Notes: a model not told the origin generated them from the sequence alone. A stretch of 64,000 bases of DNA from Puniceicoccaceae bacterium (GCA_018402305.1 JAGYJE010000004.1:124001-188000), one strand, 5' to 3'; shown: positions 39,275 to 48,460, counted from the stretch's first letter. A program made the numbers and translations.

Positions 39275-39970
39275 ATGATCGATTTTTCCCAATTTGAAGA
39301 AAACCTCCGCGCCGTTCGGGAGCGGATGGACCGGGCCTGCGCCGAGGCTGGCCGCGATGCCGGCGCCGTCGCGCTGCTTCCGGTCACAAAAAACCACCCG
39401 GTTGACGCGGTGGACTACGCACAGCGCTGTGGGTTGCGAGCGGTCGGGGAGAATCGTGTGCAGGAGGCAGCGGATAAGCACAGCTGCTATGACGGCGGTG
39501 TCTACTGGGAGTTAATAGGCCATTTGCAGTCGAACAAGGCGCAGCAAGCCGTGGCGATCTTTGACCGGATCCAGTCGGTGGATTCACTCAAACTGATGCG
39601 GCGGCTCGATCGCTTTGCGGGGGAAGCGGGCAAGCGCCTGCCTGTGCTCCTGCAATGCAACACCGGCGAGGACCCGAACAAATACGGATTTGCGTCCGAT
39701 GAAATGGCCCCGGTCTTGGAGGCCGCTCTGGGCATGGAGCATTTGCAGGTCGATGGGCTGATGACCATCGCGCCGCTCGACGACGATTCGAATGTGGCCA
39801 AAGCCGCTTTTGATCGCTTGCGCGGCCTGCGTGACGCCCTGGCCGAGCAGTTTGGGGTGGGGTTGCCCGAGCTCTCCATGGGCATGACCGGTGATCTGGA
39901 GATCGCCATCGCGGCCGGGTCCACCCAGATCCGCGTGGGCACGGCGCTTTACGGAGAGCGGGACGGATAG
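39275..39970 (+). CDS. yggS: YggS-family PLP homeostasis protein
   Basis: 231 residues, the full alanine-racemase-like barrel without the second domain. The PLP lysine is in LLPVTKNHPVDAVDYA near residue 38. VGENRVQEAADK, WELIGHLQSNKA, LMTIAPLDDD and the phosphate loop SMGMTGDLEIAIAAGSTQIR follow. The family buffers pyridoxal phosphate and has no known catalytic job. It is upstream of smc on the same strand with 127 bp between; pdxA (B6 synthesis) is elsewhere in the window. Confidence 0.94.
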   Translation: MIDFSQFEENLRAVRERMDRACAEAGRDAGAVALLPVTKNHPVDAVDYAQRCGLRAVGENRVQEAADKHSCYDGGVYWELIGHLQSNKAQQAVAIFDRIQSVDSLKLMRRLDRFAGEAGKRLPVLLQCNTGEDPNKYGFASDEMAPVLEAALGMEHLQVDGLMTIAPLDDDSNVAKAAFDRLRGLRDALAEQFGVGLPELSMGMTGDLEIAIAAGSTQIRVGTALYGERDG

Positions 39971-40097
39971 TTGGGAGGTTTTCGGGACCTTTTCGGGACC
40001 TTTTGTTAAATAGGTATCGGTTTTTAGGATTGCCCGGCTTGGCGAGTCGCTTTGTTCTCGTCGGTTTTCGAGTATTTTCACGACCAACCCTTCGACT

Positions 40098-43000
40098 ATG
40101 TATCTCAAAGAGATTGTTATCAGCGGCTTCAAGAGTTTCGCCGACCGCACCCGGCTGGACCTGCGGCAGGGCGTGACGGCGGTGGTCGGGCCAAACGGCT
40201 GTGGAAAGAGCAATATTGTCGATGCGATCCGTTGGGTCTTGGGCGAGCAGAGCGCGAAGGCCCTGCGCGGTGCCTCCATGCAGGATGTCATTTTCGAGGG
40301 CACGGATAAGCGCAAGGCCCTGCCGACCTGTGAGGTGGCGCTGACTTTTACCGACTGCGAGGGCGATCTCGGCACGCAGTTCAACGAAGTCGAGGTGTCG
40401 CGCCGCGTGACGCGTGACGGGGGCAGCGACTACTACATCAACGGGAAAGTATCCCGCCTCAAAGATATTCAGAGGCTCTTCGCCAACACGGGGGTGGGGC
40501 GGGTATCGTACTCTTTCATGCTCCAGGGGCAGATTGACCAGATTCTCTCGACGAATCCGGCGGAGCGGCGGACGATTTTCGAGGAGGCAGCGGGTATCAC
40601 CCTCTACAAGGCGCAGCGTAAGGAAGCACTGGGCAAGCTGGCCTTGGTCGATGCCAACCTGGCGCGGGTCACCGATGTGATCGAGGAGGTCTCCCGGCAG
40701 ATCGGCTCGCTTAAGCGGCAGGCGAGCAAGGCGCTGCGCTACCAGCGGATCAAGCACCGCTTGACGCACCTGGATCTCGCATTCAGCGCGCATCGCCATG
40801 CGGCGCTGAGTCAGTCAATCAGCGCCTTGGCGACCCGCGCCTCGGAACTCCGCAAACAAGTCGAGGCGCAAAATACAGCTCTCGAGCGCGACGAGTCTGT
40901 GCTGGTGGAGAAGAAAGCCCAGCGCACGGAGCTTGCGGAAAAAATGGAAGCGCTGCAGCAGCGGGTCTATAATCTCCGGTCCGAGAAGGAGAATGCCGAT
41001 AACCAGTCGGAGTTTTCCACGATCCGCTCCAAAGATCTCGATACGCGGATCGTTGAGTTTCAAAAAGAAGTCGCGGATCTGGAAAAGCAGAAGTCGGACC
41101 TCGCGAAGCGGGCCAAGGACGAGACGGAGAACAAGCAGCTGCAGCTCGGTGTGGTGGATGATTCCGATCGCATCTTCCGCGAGCGGAACAATGATTTGAT
41201 CCTCGCCCAGGAAAAGCTGGGCGAGATGGAGGGCGAGCTGCAGAAGCGTCGTCAGGACGTGCTTCACGCGGAAAACCGGATCAACCGGGCCCGTTCCCGC
41301 TGCACCACGCTCGAAGTGGATTTAAAGACTTATCAAGTAAAACATGGGTCTCTCACGGAAACCACGATTGCCTTGAAAGAGGAGGTCAGTGTTCTGGAAA
41401 AAGGGCTGGCCGACATTCAACGGATTTTAGAAAAGCGTCGTGCCGAGCAGGTGGCCAGTGAGGCGGCCGTTGAGGTGGCCCGCAGCGATTCCCGGGAGAT
41501 TTTGGCGCAGTTTCGTGCCTTGCAGGAGCGCATCCAGGATCAGGACCGGGGTATTGCGCGCAAAACGGCACAGCTCAACGTATTGGAGGGCCTGCAAGCG
41601 AAGTTCGAGGGCTTTGGCGAAGGCGCCAAGGCGATCCTTGGGGGCAAGCTGAGTGAGGTGGTCACCAAGGACGGCGTATCGATCATCTCGAAGGAACTCA
41701 GTGTGGAGAGTGCCTACACAACGGCTCTGGAGACACTGCTCGGGTCGGCAGCGGATACGCTTTACATCGGTGATTCAGGGAAAGCGCTTTCGGTGCTGGG
41801 CAAGCTGGATGCCGACGTGATGGGGCGGGCCTGTCTGCAAATTGACTGGGAATCCGGCGTGGCCGAGCCACAGGGCGAACTTCCAGATGGCCTCGTCAGT
41901 GCGCAAGCAGTTGTAACGGTGCGACAGCCCGAGTTGCAGGCACCTGTGGAGCGCCTGCTCAATGGCTGTTACTTCGCGGAGAGCCTCGAAACTTTTCTTG
42001 ATTTTTGGAAAGCGCAGCCCAGCTTCAACTTTCTTCTTGTGGCAACGCGTAGCGGCGAGCTGGTCGATTGCCGGGGCCTCATTCATGGGGGGCGCACATC
42101 GGGTAAGAAGTCGTCGAGCGTGCTGGAGCGCGAGTCGGAGATCCGCCGGCTGCGCAAGGAAATCGAGGCTGAGCGGATCGCCCTGAACCAATTGAGGGAG
42201 GAAGCGGGAAATCTTGACGAGCGACGCAATGCGGCGGAGGCCACGGTGGAGTCGCAGCGCAAGCGTCAGAGTGAGCTCGCCAGCGAAGTTTCCGGCCTCG
42301 TCGCCGAGGAGCGCAATCAAGCACAAAAAATCGAGCACAACGCCCGCAACCGGAGTCAGGCAGAGGACGAAATCGCCCGACTCGATGGAAAGCACGGCGA
42401 TTCCGTGACCGAGCTTGAGAAAGCGAAAGAAGAACTGGCCTCAGCGGAAAAAGGTCTGCAAGAGGAGCGGCAGGGCGGCACCGATTTGGAGGCAGCCATT
42501 GCGCGGGCCCGTGAAGAGCGCGATCATAAGCGCGAGGCGCTTGCCGATGTGCGCTTGGAGCTGGCGGAGAAGAAGCAGCGTCTCGAATCCGCTGACCGGG
42601 CTCTCGGGGAGGTGCAGCGCGAGACGGCTAATTTGCAACACCGCATTCTGCGCCGTTATCAGGAGATTGACAGTCTGAACGAGCAGATCACCCAACTCAA
42701 GCAAGCCGCCCAAGAGCAGGCTGGTAAAAGTGCCGAGCTCGAAAAGACCTTAAGCGTCGCGACGGAGGCATTGGAGGGGGACCGCCAGCAGCTCAAAGCG
42801 CTGGATACACAGATTCATGAGATCGATAATGGCCTGAGCGACCGCCGAAGTGAGAGCCGGAACGCCGACCAGGAATTGACGAAACTGGAGATCCGCCTCG
42901 CGGAGGAGCGCTCCCAGCTCGGCTTTCTGCAAAGCGCCGCGCAGGATGACTACCAACTCGACCTCGCTGAAGTCGACTGGAAGGCAGAGCTTTGGGAGGG

Positions 43001-43805
43001 CAACGTGGAGTTTGAGAAGCGGGTCAATCTCGATGATTTGGACGACCCCGACCAACTCGCTGCCCAGCCGAAGAATGAACGGCGCGACCCCACCGAAGAT
43101 GAACTTGCCGAGATGGACGCGACCGACTGGTCTGCAGTCGAAGAAGAAGTCAGTGAGCTGAAGGGGCGAATCGCCAACATGGGGCCGGTCAATTTGGAGG
43201 CGATCAGCGAGTATGCCGATTTGAAAGAGCGGCATGACTTCCTGAAAAACCAGAGCGAAGACCTCTGGAACTCAAAAAACAAATTGGTCGAGACGATCGA
43301 CGAGATCAACGAGACCTCGCAGACGCTGTTCCGCGATACTTTCGAGCAGGTCCGGCGCAACTTTGCCTTCACCTATGAGAAAATTTCCGGTGGGGGTGAC
43401 TCGGACCTGCAACTCATCGACTCGGAAGACCCGCTTGAGTCCGGGATCGAAATCATCGCGCGCCCTCCGGGGGTGCGTTTGAAGAGCGTCAGTTTGCTTT
43501 CCGGCGGCCAGCGGACGATGGCTGCCGTGGCCCTGCTCTTTGCCATCTATATGGTCAAGCCCAGCCCCTTCTGCGTGCTTGACGAAATCGATGCTGCCCT
43601 GGACGACGCCAATATCGGTCGGTTTTGCGATATCTTGCATGGGTTTACCGACAAATCGCAGTTCCTGATTATTACGCACAATAAGCGCACGATCTCCAAT
43701 GCCGATACGGTCTTCGGGGTCACCATGCCCGAGCGCGGTGTCTCCACGCTTCTCTCCATGCGCTTCAATAAAGACGCCAAGCGCCCAGAAGGAATCAGCG
43801 CGTAG
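40098..43805 (+). CDS. smc: Chromosome segregation protein SMC
   Basis: 1235 residues, full length for SMC, the ATPase that compacts and aligns chromosomes. The N-terminal ATPase half has FKSFADRTRLDLRQGVTAVV and Walker A GPNGCGKSNIVDAI near residue 33. Long coiled coils follow (about 170-510), then the hinge with the conserved glycine-rich GGRTSGKKSS (about 515-680), then the returning coil. The C-terminal half carries the signature LLSGGQRTMAAVALLFAI, Walker B CVLDEIDAALDDANI and the THNKRTI His switch. scpA and scpB are not nearby. Repeats follow the stop codon. Confidence 0.97.
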   Translation: MYLKEIVISGFKSFADRTRLDLRQGVTAVVGPNGCGKSNIVDAIRWVLGEQSAKALRGASMQDVIFEGTDKRKALPTCEVALTFTDCEGDLGTQFNEVEVSRRVTRDGGSDYYINGKVSRLKDIQRLFANTGVGRVSYSFMLQGQIDQILSTNPAERRTIFEEAAGITLYKAQRKEALGKLALVDANLARVTDVIEEVSRQIGSLKRQASKALRYQRIKHRLTHLDLAFSAHRHAALSQSISALATRASELRKQVEAQNTALERDESVLVEKKAQRTELAEKMEALQQRVYNLRSEKENADNQSEFSTIRSKDLDTRIVEFQKEVADLEKQKSDLAKRAKDETENKQLQLGVVDDSDRIFRERNNDLILAQEKLGEMEGELQKRRQDVLHAENRINRARSRCTTLEVDLKTYQVKHGSLTETTIALKEEVSVLEKGLADIQRILEKRRAEQVASEAAVEVARSDSREILAQFRALQERIQDQDRGIARKTAQLNVLEGLQAKFEGFGEGAKAILGGKLSEVVTKDGVSIISKELSVESAYTTALETLLGSAADTLYIGDSGKALSVLGKLDADVMGRACLQIDWESGVAEPQGELPDGLVSAQAVVTVRQPELQAPVERLLNGCYFAESLETFLDFWKAQPSFNFLLVATRSGELVDCRGLIHGGRTSGKKSSSVLERESEIRRLRKEIEAERIALNQLREEAGNLDERRNAAEATVESQRKRQSELASEVSGLVAEERNQAQKIEHNARNRSQAEDEIARLDGKHGDSVTELEKAKEELASAEKGLQEERQGGTDLEAAIARAREERDHKREALADVRLELAEKKQRLESADRALGEVQRETANLQHRILRRYQEIDSLNEQITQLKQAAQEQAGKSAELEKTLSVATEALEGDRQQLKALDTQIHEIDNGLSDRRSESRNADQELTKLEIRLAEERSQLGFLQSAAQDDYQLDLAEVDWKAELWEGNVEFEKRVNLDDLDDPDQLAAQPKNERRDPTEDELAEMDATDWSAVEEEVSELKGRIANMGPVNLEAISEYADLKERHDFLKNQSEDLWNSKNKLVETIDEINETSQTLFRDTFEQVRRNFAFTYEKISGGGDSDLQLIDSEDPLESGIEIIARPPGVRLKSVSLLSGGQRTMAAVALLFAIYMVKPSPFCVLDEIDAALDDANIGRFCDILHGFTDKSQFLIITHNKRTISNADTVFGVTMPERGVSTLLSMRFNKDAKRPEGISA

Positions 43806-44043
43806 GCAGCGCCTCCGCTTGGGCGTGGCGTGCGAGCTCGCTCGCGCTTGCGGCGTTGTCGGCGCTGCGGTGCTTGAGCGTGGCGTGCGAGCTTGCTCGC
43901 GCTTACGGCGTTGTCAGCTCTGCGGTGCTTGGGCTGACGTCAGAGCCTGCGCGAGCGCAGACACCACATTTACCATTGACCACCACCGACGGACGATGGA
44001 CCAAGCCCAGGGCCAAGCTCGGGACCAAGCCCGGGACCATGCC
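43806..44043. repeat. Two-copy 57-bp repeat and short repeats after smc
   Basis: Two copies of a unit containing GCGTGGCGTGCGAGC and GCTCGCGCTT (starting about 43819 and 43874) lie in tandem. Each has an internal palindrome around GCGAGC/GCTCGC. From about 43998 a second short repeat (ACCAAGCCC, GGGACCA) runs up to the desaturase stop. No gene is seen in these 238 bp. The hairpins may stop transcription from both sides. Confidence 0.6.
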
Positions 44044-45153
44044 CTAGTGGGCAAACTCGTATTGCTGGGCAGCTTGGCGGGTGAGGGCGACCCACTGATC
44101 CCAGGTTTCCTTGAGTGAAGCACGCAGGCGCTTTATCTCTAGCTGGATGTGCTTGCGCTGCTCGGCGCTGGCTTGCTTGAGCTCGCGCACCTTGACCATG
44201 AGGGCCGAGGCCTGCTCCTCGAATACGGCAGAGAGCTGCTCCAGTTTAGCCTTCAGTTCGGTGGCATACTCATCCATCTCCTGGCTAATGTGATCCAGGA
44301 TCATTCGCTTGTCGCGGGAAACAAGCGATTTCTGCACAGTGACTTCATTAATGGCACGAAGCCCCTTCACCAGGCCGAGCTTGGAGGCGACCCAGATCGT
44401 CCATTTGGACGGGTCGAAGTGATACCAGCGAATGCCGTTCCGATAATCGGCGGCGAAGGCGTGGTGGTAGTTGTGGTAGCCTTCGCCGAAGGTAAGGACC
44501 GCCATGATGGCGTTGTCCACAGCGCTCAACTCACGGGCGTAGGTCTTGGAGCCGTAGGTGTGGCAGAGCGAGTTAATAAACCAGGTGCAGTGGTGGATCA
44601 TCGCCATACGAAGTAGAAAACCCATGTAAAATGAGGCCAGCGCGCTGCCGGTAAGGGCCCAGCCGAGGAAGAAGACGGCCACGTTCACACCGATCAGGAA
44701 GTGCGGGTAGTATTTGTCCTGCAGCATGACGCGCGGGTTCTTCATCAAATCCGCGACGAGGCTCTTGTCGAAATCCCGCTTGTAATCAAAGAGCCACAAA
44801 ATGTGGGCATACCAAAAGCCCTTTTCGATCGAGTAGGGGTCCTTATCGGTATCGACGTGGTTGTGGTGGATCCGGTGGTCGTGGGACCACTTGAGGGCCG
44901 ACATCTCAAACGCCAGCGCCGAGCTGAGCAGAACGCACCACTCAAAGAAAGGGTTCGCCGAGTAAGCCTTGTGGGCGTAGAGGCGGTGATAGCCGACGGT
45001 GATCGACATGCCACCAAGAATGTAAGTGACGAGAAAGAGAGCAACAGCCGTCCACGAAAACACGCTGATAAAGGCAGGCAGCAGCAAGACCAGCGCAAGG
45101 TGGTAGGCGACGACAAAGGCGAACAGGTCCCAGTTTTTAATCTTCATATCCAA
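44044..45153 (-). CDS. Fatty acid (acyl-CoA type) delta-9 desaturase with C-terminal coiled coil
   Basis: 369 residues. It is a membrane di-iron desaturase that puts a double bond in acyl chains. Three histidine boxes are seen: HRLYAH near residue 56, HRIHH near 94 and HNYHH near 231. Four hydrophobic segments surround them. The conserved core ends near residue 280. After it come about 85 residues of heptad-like charged helix (ATELKAKLEQLSAVFEEQAS and onward), which ordinary bacterial desaturases lack. The start is the ATG at 45153. It is convergent with smc. Confidence 0.92.
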   Translation of the reverse strand: MDMKIKNWDLFAFVVAYHLALVLLLPAFISVFSWTAVALFLVTYILGGMSITVGYHRLYAHKAYSANPFFEWCVLLSSALAFEMSALKWSHDHRIHHNHVDTDKDPYSIEKGFWYAHILWLFDYKRDFDKSLVADLMKNPRVMLQDKYYPHFLIGVNVAVFFLGWALTGSALASFYMGFLLRMAMIHHCTWFINSLCHTYGSKTYARELSAVDNAIMAVLTFGEGYHNYHHAFAADYRNGIRWYHFDPSKWTIWVASKLGLVKGLRAINEVTVQKSLVSRDKRMILDHISQEMDEYATELKAKLEQLSAVFEEQASALMVKVRELKQASAEQRKHIQLEIKRLRASLKETWDQWVALTRQAAQQYEFAH

Positions 45154-45220
45154 TTTTTAGTGTAAATGCTGATTCGTTTTACGTGAACGATTGAATCAAT
45201 CAAGACGGAAGTCTACGCCT

Positions 45221-45232
45221 TTCCGCGCGGAA
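45221..45232. promoter_or_regulatory. Perfect 12-bp palindrome upstream of the desaturase
   Basis: TTCCGCGCGGAA lies 68 bp upstream of the desaturase ATG, in the 167-bp gap below the phosphoesterase gene. It could be a regulator half-site pair. No family assignment is possible. Confidence 0.25.
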
Positions 45233-45320
45233 ATCAAACAGAATAGACCGACCGCAAACCTGAATAAGGCTGCCGGATGAAGTGCGTAAGCGGGGCTGAT
45301 GTCAACAATTTAGCCGCCCT

Positions 45321-46349
45321 CTAGTCGAGCCCAACGGCCAGCTGATTCTGGATCTGGTTGGCTTCGTCGCGTATTTCCAGTGTGACGGCAGGGCGTTCAC
45401 CGGACCAGTCGATGCGAAGGAGGCCGAAGCCCAAGCCAGTGAAGACCTCGCCTTTCCGCAGGCGGTTCGGCTCGCCCGGAAAGCTGTCCCAAGCATGGGT
45501 CAGCCCGCTGGAGGTGATGTCGGCGAGGGGGTAGTCCAGCCCCGAATCCTCAAGAACGGAAATCTCATGGATATGCCGGTCTCCGGAAAGGAGAACGGTC
45601 ATAATGGAACTCTTGGCAATTTGCTCGAGGAGCCAGCTTTGTTCCTCCGGATAGTCGGCCCATTTCTCCCAGCGGTGCTCGGCCGAGAGGATCTGGATGC
45701 CGCTGACGATGAGATGGAGGTCGGCAGTGCTAGCGCTCAGTGTCGCTGCAAGCCAGTCACGTTGCGCCTCGCCGAGCAGGCTGGGCTCGTCCGCCTTTTC
45801 GCCCGTGGCGAAGTAACGGTTGTCGAGCAGGATGACCTTCGTCCGCTGTCCTTCCGGTCCGAAATCATAGGCCCCATAGAGCCCCTCGCGGGTCCAACGG
45901 GGGTCACCAATTGGCACCTCCAGGAAACTCAGTGCGAGATCGCGGGTGACTTCCTTTAACTCGTAGTCCGCACCGGCATTGTTGCGCCCAAAGTCGTGGT
46001 CGTCCCAGGTGCCGAGGATGGCAAAGCGCTCGCGGAAGGCGGCATAATCCGGTCGGTTGAACTGGGCGGCATAGCGCTTGGTCACCCAGGCACGGTTGAT
46101 CGTATATTTCTTCCGTTCGCCCCCGGGTGGCGCATACCAATCCGCGTAGATGTTATCGCCCGCCCAGATCCAAAGGTCGGGACTGTGGCTCGTAATGACC
46201 GGCCAGAGCGGCTGGGGCAGTTCGTCTCGACTGCAGGAACCAAAGGCCACCACTTCCAGTGGCTGGCTGAAATCGTCCGGAAATTTGGCCAGGAGGTTGC
46301 TGGCGAGGGCAAGGCATAGAAGTAGGGATGTGGCGTGGCGAATCGGCAT
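45321..46349 (-). CDS. Secreted PhoD-like metallophosphoesterase
   Basis: 342 residues from the ATG at 46349, which opens a signal peptide (RHATSLLLCLALASNLLA). PhoD family blocks follow: VAFGSCSRDELPQP, WIWAGDNIYADW (metal Asp and Asn), WDDHDFGRNNAG, ILLDNRYF and LLSGDRHIHEIS (metal His pair). The enzyme would hydrolyse phosphate mono- or diesters outside the cytoplasm. The frame is open upstream to 46508, but that part looks like non-coding sequence at the end of the integron. It shares a strand with the desaturase but is 167 bp away. Confidence 0.88.
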   Translation of the reverse strand: MPIRHATSLLLCLALASNLLAKFPDDFSQPLEVVAFGSCSRDELPQPLWPVITSHSPDLWIWAGDNIYADWYAPPGGERKKYTINRAWVTKRYAAQFNRPDYAAFRERFAILGTWDDHDFGRNNAGADYELKEVTRDLALSFLEVPIGDPRWTREGLYGAYDFGPEGQRTKVILLDNRYFATGEKADEPSLLGEAQRDWLAATLSASTADLHLIVSGIQILSAEHRWEKWADYPEEQSWLLEQIAKSSIMTVLLSGDRHIHEISVLEDSGLDYPLADITSSGLTHAWDSFPGEPNRLRKGEVFTGLGFGLLRIDWSGERPAVTLEIRDEANQIQNQLAVGLD

Positions 46350-46588
46350 GGTTGGAAAAATGGTCAACCAGCGGGCCGGTGCAAGCAGCGAAGTGCGAAA
46401 GTTCACCGGCTGAATAGCCGGGAGCCCTTGGCGCGGCACGGATGTCGCTAACCCAAGCAAAAGGAGCAGCGGCATCCTGCCGGTGAGGAACTCGGATAAG
46501 TCGCTCACCTGCGACGAGCTCAGAGAAGTCCTGTTGATTTTTAGAGTTTTTGGGGCGGGTTGTCGGGTTGTCCTGCTCCGACTGGGGT

Positions 46589-46918
46589 TTATGGTGCAAA
46601 CATTTCTGCGAGAGAATCTAAAACTTTGCTTTGGGTGACCTGTGATAAGTTTCCTAATTTCTTCACCATTCTGCTTTTATCAATAGTCCTAATTTGATCC
46701 AAAACAACCTGACCCTTTACGCCCTGAAACTGACAAGGAATTCTGGTGGGATAGCTATTTCCTTTGGAGGTCATGGGCGCAACAATCACCGTAGAGATGT
46801 GGCGATTCATCTCATTGGGTGAGATAATTAAACATGGCCTTGTTTTTTTAATCTCACGCCCTTTCGTCGGGTCTAGAGAAACCAGGTAAACGTCAAATCT
46901 TCTCACTTCCATTCCCAT
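46589..46918 (-). CDS. mazF: MazF/PemK-type toxin (mRNA endonuclease)
   Basis: 109 residues. The family cuts mRNA at short sequences. Typical blocks are RRFDVYLVSLDPTKGREIKKTRPCLIIS (with the active-site Arg region), VIVAPMTSKG (Thr-Ser) and GQVVLDQIRTID. Its start overlaps the end of mazE by 16 bp, so the two are translated together. The pair is the last on the integron array; its 5' boundary core GATTGGA is at 47219-47213. Sequence 20-70 bp after its stop resembles the end of the cassette at 50702. Confidence 0.9.
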   Translation of the reverse strand: MGMEVRRFDVYLVSLDPTKGREIKKTRPCLIISPNEMNRHISTVIVAPMTSKGNSYPTRIPCQFQGVKGQVVLDQIRTIDKSRMVKKLGNLSQVTQSKVLDSLAEMFAP

Positions 46919-47160
46919 TCAGTTTCGTCCCAATCGTTGGACAGGGTTCCATACTCAGATTGAAGCACATCATCCCTTTTTTTCGCCATCAAACTGAACG
47001 ATTCGTCCCAGCTTGCTCTTGGCCTTGAACTTGAACGCACCACCAGTCGATGGTTCTCTACTTCAAGTTCGACTTCATTCGTAAATCCGCATTGTTCAAA
47101 AACTGGCTTAGGAATACGAATTCCCCGAGAGTTTCCGATTTTTACAATAGCTGCTTTCAT
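46903..47160 (-). CDS. mazE: MazE/AbrB-type antitoxin
   Basis: 85 residues. The N-terminal half (AAIVKIGNSRGIRIPKPVFEQCGF) is a swapped-hairpin AbrB DNA-binding domain, which would repress its own promoter. The acidic C-terminus (NDWDETEWEWK) is the kind of tail that covers MazF. It starts at the ATG at 47160, 53 bp after the end of the zeta-cassette attC-like site, and overlaps mazF by 16 bp. The GIRIP motif matches the usual GxRIPK of MazE. Confidence 0.88.
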   Translation of the reverse strand: MKAAIVKIGNSRGIRIPKPVFEQCGFTNEVELEVENHRLVVRSSSRPRASWDESFSLMAKKRDDVLQSEYGTLSNDWDETEWEWK

Positions 47161-47212
47161 GTGAATACAAAGTAATTACACCCAGCATCAGCACAAGTTT
47201 TATTTTTGCTTT

Positions 47213-47271
47213 TCCAATCGGGGAGCTCACTCGCGCGGCTTGTCCGCGTTGAGTGCAGCGTCTGGTTGTGC
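47213..47271 (-). other. attC-like site of the zeta-like cassette
   Basis: On the minus strand it opens with GCACAAC (47271-47265), the exact reverse complement of the cassette's 5' core GTTGTGC (47944-47938). The inner arms CACTC and GAGTG pair, with GCT/AGC outside them and one extrahelical G. It closes with GATTGGA (47219-47213). The small protein's last 14 codons lie inside the site, as happens in real cassettes. Confidence 0.7.
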
Positions 47272-47415
47272 TTTCAGTTCTGGGCTGACGAACACGATGG
47301 CTCCATCTCTCCAGACCGGTATCTGCAACCCAAAGCGGGCGGCTCGTTCACGGGCGACAACTGCCGCACGGCGCATACTTTTGAGTGCTAAATCTTTCTC
47401 TTCCGTGTCTTTCAT
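47227..47415 (-). CDS. Small protein paired with zeta-like ATPase (possible antitoxin)
   Basis: 62 residues, basic and helical at the start (KDLALKSMRRAAVVARERAARFG), followed by IPVWRDGAIVFV. It overlaps the zeta-like gene by 4 bp (ATGA), so translation is coupled. No family is firmly recognised; by position it may be the antitoxin or a regulator of its partner. In classic epsilon-zeta pairs the antitoxin comes first, whereas here the small gene is second. Its C-terminal 14 codons are made from the attC-like site. Confidence 0.65.
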   Translation of the reverse strand: MKDTEEKDLALKSMRRAAVVARERAARFGLQIPVWRDGAIVFVSPELKAQPDAALNADKPRE

Positions 47416-47924
47416 GCTGATCTTTCCAAAATAATAGGGTCGTCGCCGCTATTGTCGAACACGATCCACTCATCGGCAAGATTCCGGTATAGCTTCGTGA
47501 AGTTTTGCCAACTACGCTTGAATCGCCTTCGAACATCGGCATCGGGAATGTTATGCCCACCCTCCTGAACTCTGCACTTGACGCGCTCGATCGCTAATTC
47601 CTCGGAAACCAGTTGGAGATAATAAATGACGATTCGATAGCCTTTCTTTTTGAGGTCCTCTACACGCCTCAAATGTCCAGTTCCACTGAGTGTCGACTCG
47701 AAAGCAAAAGTGATTCCTTTGTTCGCATATTCCTCGATTTTACGGAATAGAATCCTTCCGGCTTCTACTCCGGCATTTTCAGGACGAAGGGGAGAAATAC
47801 CTTTCGCAATCATGTCTGCGTTTACAAAATAAAAGCAATTGGCTTCGTTCGGAAGAAACGACTCCGCAAAGGTCGATTTTCCCGCACCATTTGGTCCTGC
47901 GACAATGAAACATGTTTTCTTCAT
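47412..47924 (-). CDS. Zeta-toxin-like P-loop kinase
   Basis: 170 residues. The P-loop is FIVAGPNGAGKSTFAESFLP at residues 6-25. NADMIAKGISPLRPE and FAFESTLSGTGHLRRVEDL resemble the substrate-binding parts of zeta toxins and related AAA kinases. YYLQLVSEELAIERVKCRVQEGGHNIP with an RRRFKRS arginine stretch is typical of the group. Zeta toxins phosphorylate UDP-sugars; this subgroup's substrate is unproven. It opens its cassette 14 bp after the 5' core at 47938-47944 and overlaps the small gene that follows. Confidence 0.85.
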   Translation of the reverse strand: MKKTCFIVAGPNGAGKSTFAESFLPNEANCFYFVNADMIAKGISPLRPENAGVEAGRILFRKIEEYANKGITFAFESTLSGTGHLRRVEDLKKKGYRIVIYYLQLVSEELAIERVKCRVQEGGHNIPDADVRRRFKRSWQNFTKLYRNLADEWIVFDNSGDDPIILERSA

Positions 47925-47937
47925 TTAAGTTATTTCT

Positions 47938-48011
47938 GCACAACGGTGAGCTGTGGCACGGAGTGAGCGAGGAACGAGCGAACGGCGTTGACCACCAGCG
48001 ACTGGATATGC
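47938..48011 (-). other. attC-like site of the RelE cassette
   Basis: On the minus strand it opens with GCATATC (48011-48005), the exact reverse complement of the cassette's 5' core GATATGC. The arms GCTG-G-TGG and CCACAGC pair with one extrahelical G. It closes with GTTGTGC (47944-47938), which belongs to the next cassette. The antitoxin stop codon lies directly before it. Confidence 0.75.
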
Positions 48012-48209
48012 TCAGTCGGCGAGAAGTTCAGCTCGGATATCGCTGAGTCGGGTCGTCGGTGCATCGCCCTCCGCCGCTTTCGCTTCTCTCAAGTCTTTCA
48101 GGTCTTCGTAATCTTCAAGGTTCTCTTTGATCGCCAAAAACTCCTCGTAAGGAAGAACGACAAATTCCTTTTTCCCTTCTTTTTCAATGACTTGTGGATG
48201 AATGCTCAT
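48012..48209 (-). CDS. Phd/YefM-like antitoxin
   Basis: 65 residues. EKEGKKEFVVLPYEEFLAIKENLEDYEDLKDLREAK matches the C-terminal toxin-binding part of Phd/YefM antitoxins, here with only a short N-terminal part. It follows its toxin with a 4-bp overlap, the reverse of the usual antitoxin-first order. The stop codon touches the attC-like site. It likely neutralises the RelE-like partner. Confidence 0.8.
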   Translation of the reverse strand: MSIHPQVIEKEGKKEFVVLPYEEFLAIKENLEDYEDLKDLREAKAAEGDAPTTRLSDIRAELLAD

Positions 48210-48454
48210 GAGTATGCTTCCTTTCGGTGCAGGACACGGTAGACCACTATTCTTTCGTCTTCAATCTCGAATAACACTCGGTAATTTCCCGAGCGCATCC
48301 GGTATTCCGGGGTGTGGTTGGTCAATTTCTTTACGTCTCCCCGCAAATCTTCCTCCATCCGCTCAATACGGGTCACGATCCGTTCCCGCTCCTTCGGCGG
48401 AATCGATTTCAGATCCTTGATCGCCTTGGGCTTTAGCTCAGAGGTGTATTTCAT
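48206..48454 (-). CDS. RelE/ParE-family toxin
   Basis: 82 residues. ELKPKAIKDLKSIPPKERERIVTRIERM then DVKKLTNHTPEYRMRSGNYRVLFEIEDERIVVYRVLHRKEAY is a full RelE fold with the conserved R.GNYRV strand and the final H-R-K region. RelE toxins cut mRNA in the ribosome; ParE members hit gyrase, and the sequence alone does not decide which. It starts 6 bp after the cassette's 5' core GATATGC and overlaps the antitoxin by 4 bp. Confidence 0.88.
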   Translation of the reverse strand: MKYTSELKPKAIKDLKSIPPKERERIVTRIERMEEDLRGDVKKLTNHTPEYRMRSGNYRVLFEIEDERIVVYRVLHRKEAYS

Positions 48455-48460
48455 TCTTTT

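Noticed and set aside
46350-46508. N-terminal extension of the PhoD-like protein
   Set aside because: The ATG at 46349 opens a proper signal peptide; the upstream part lies in cassette-end sequence.
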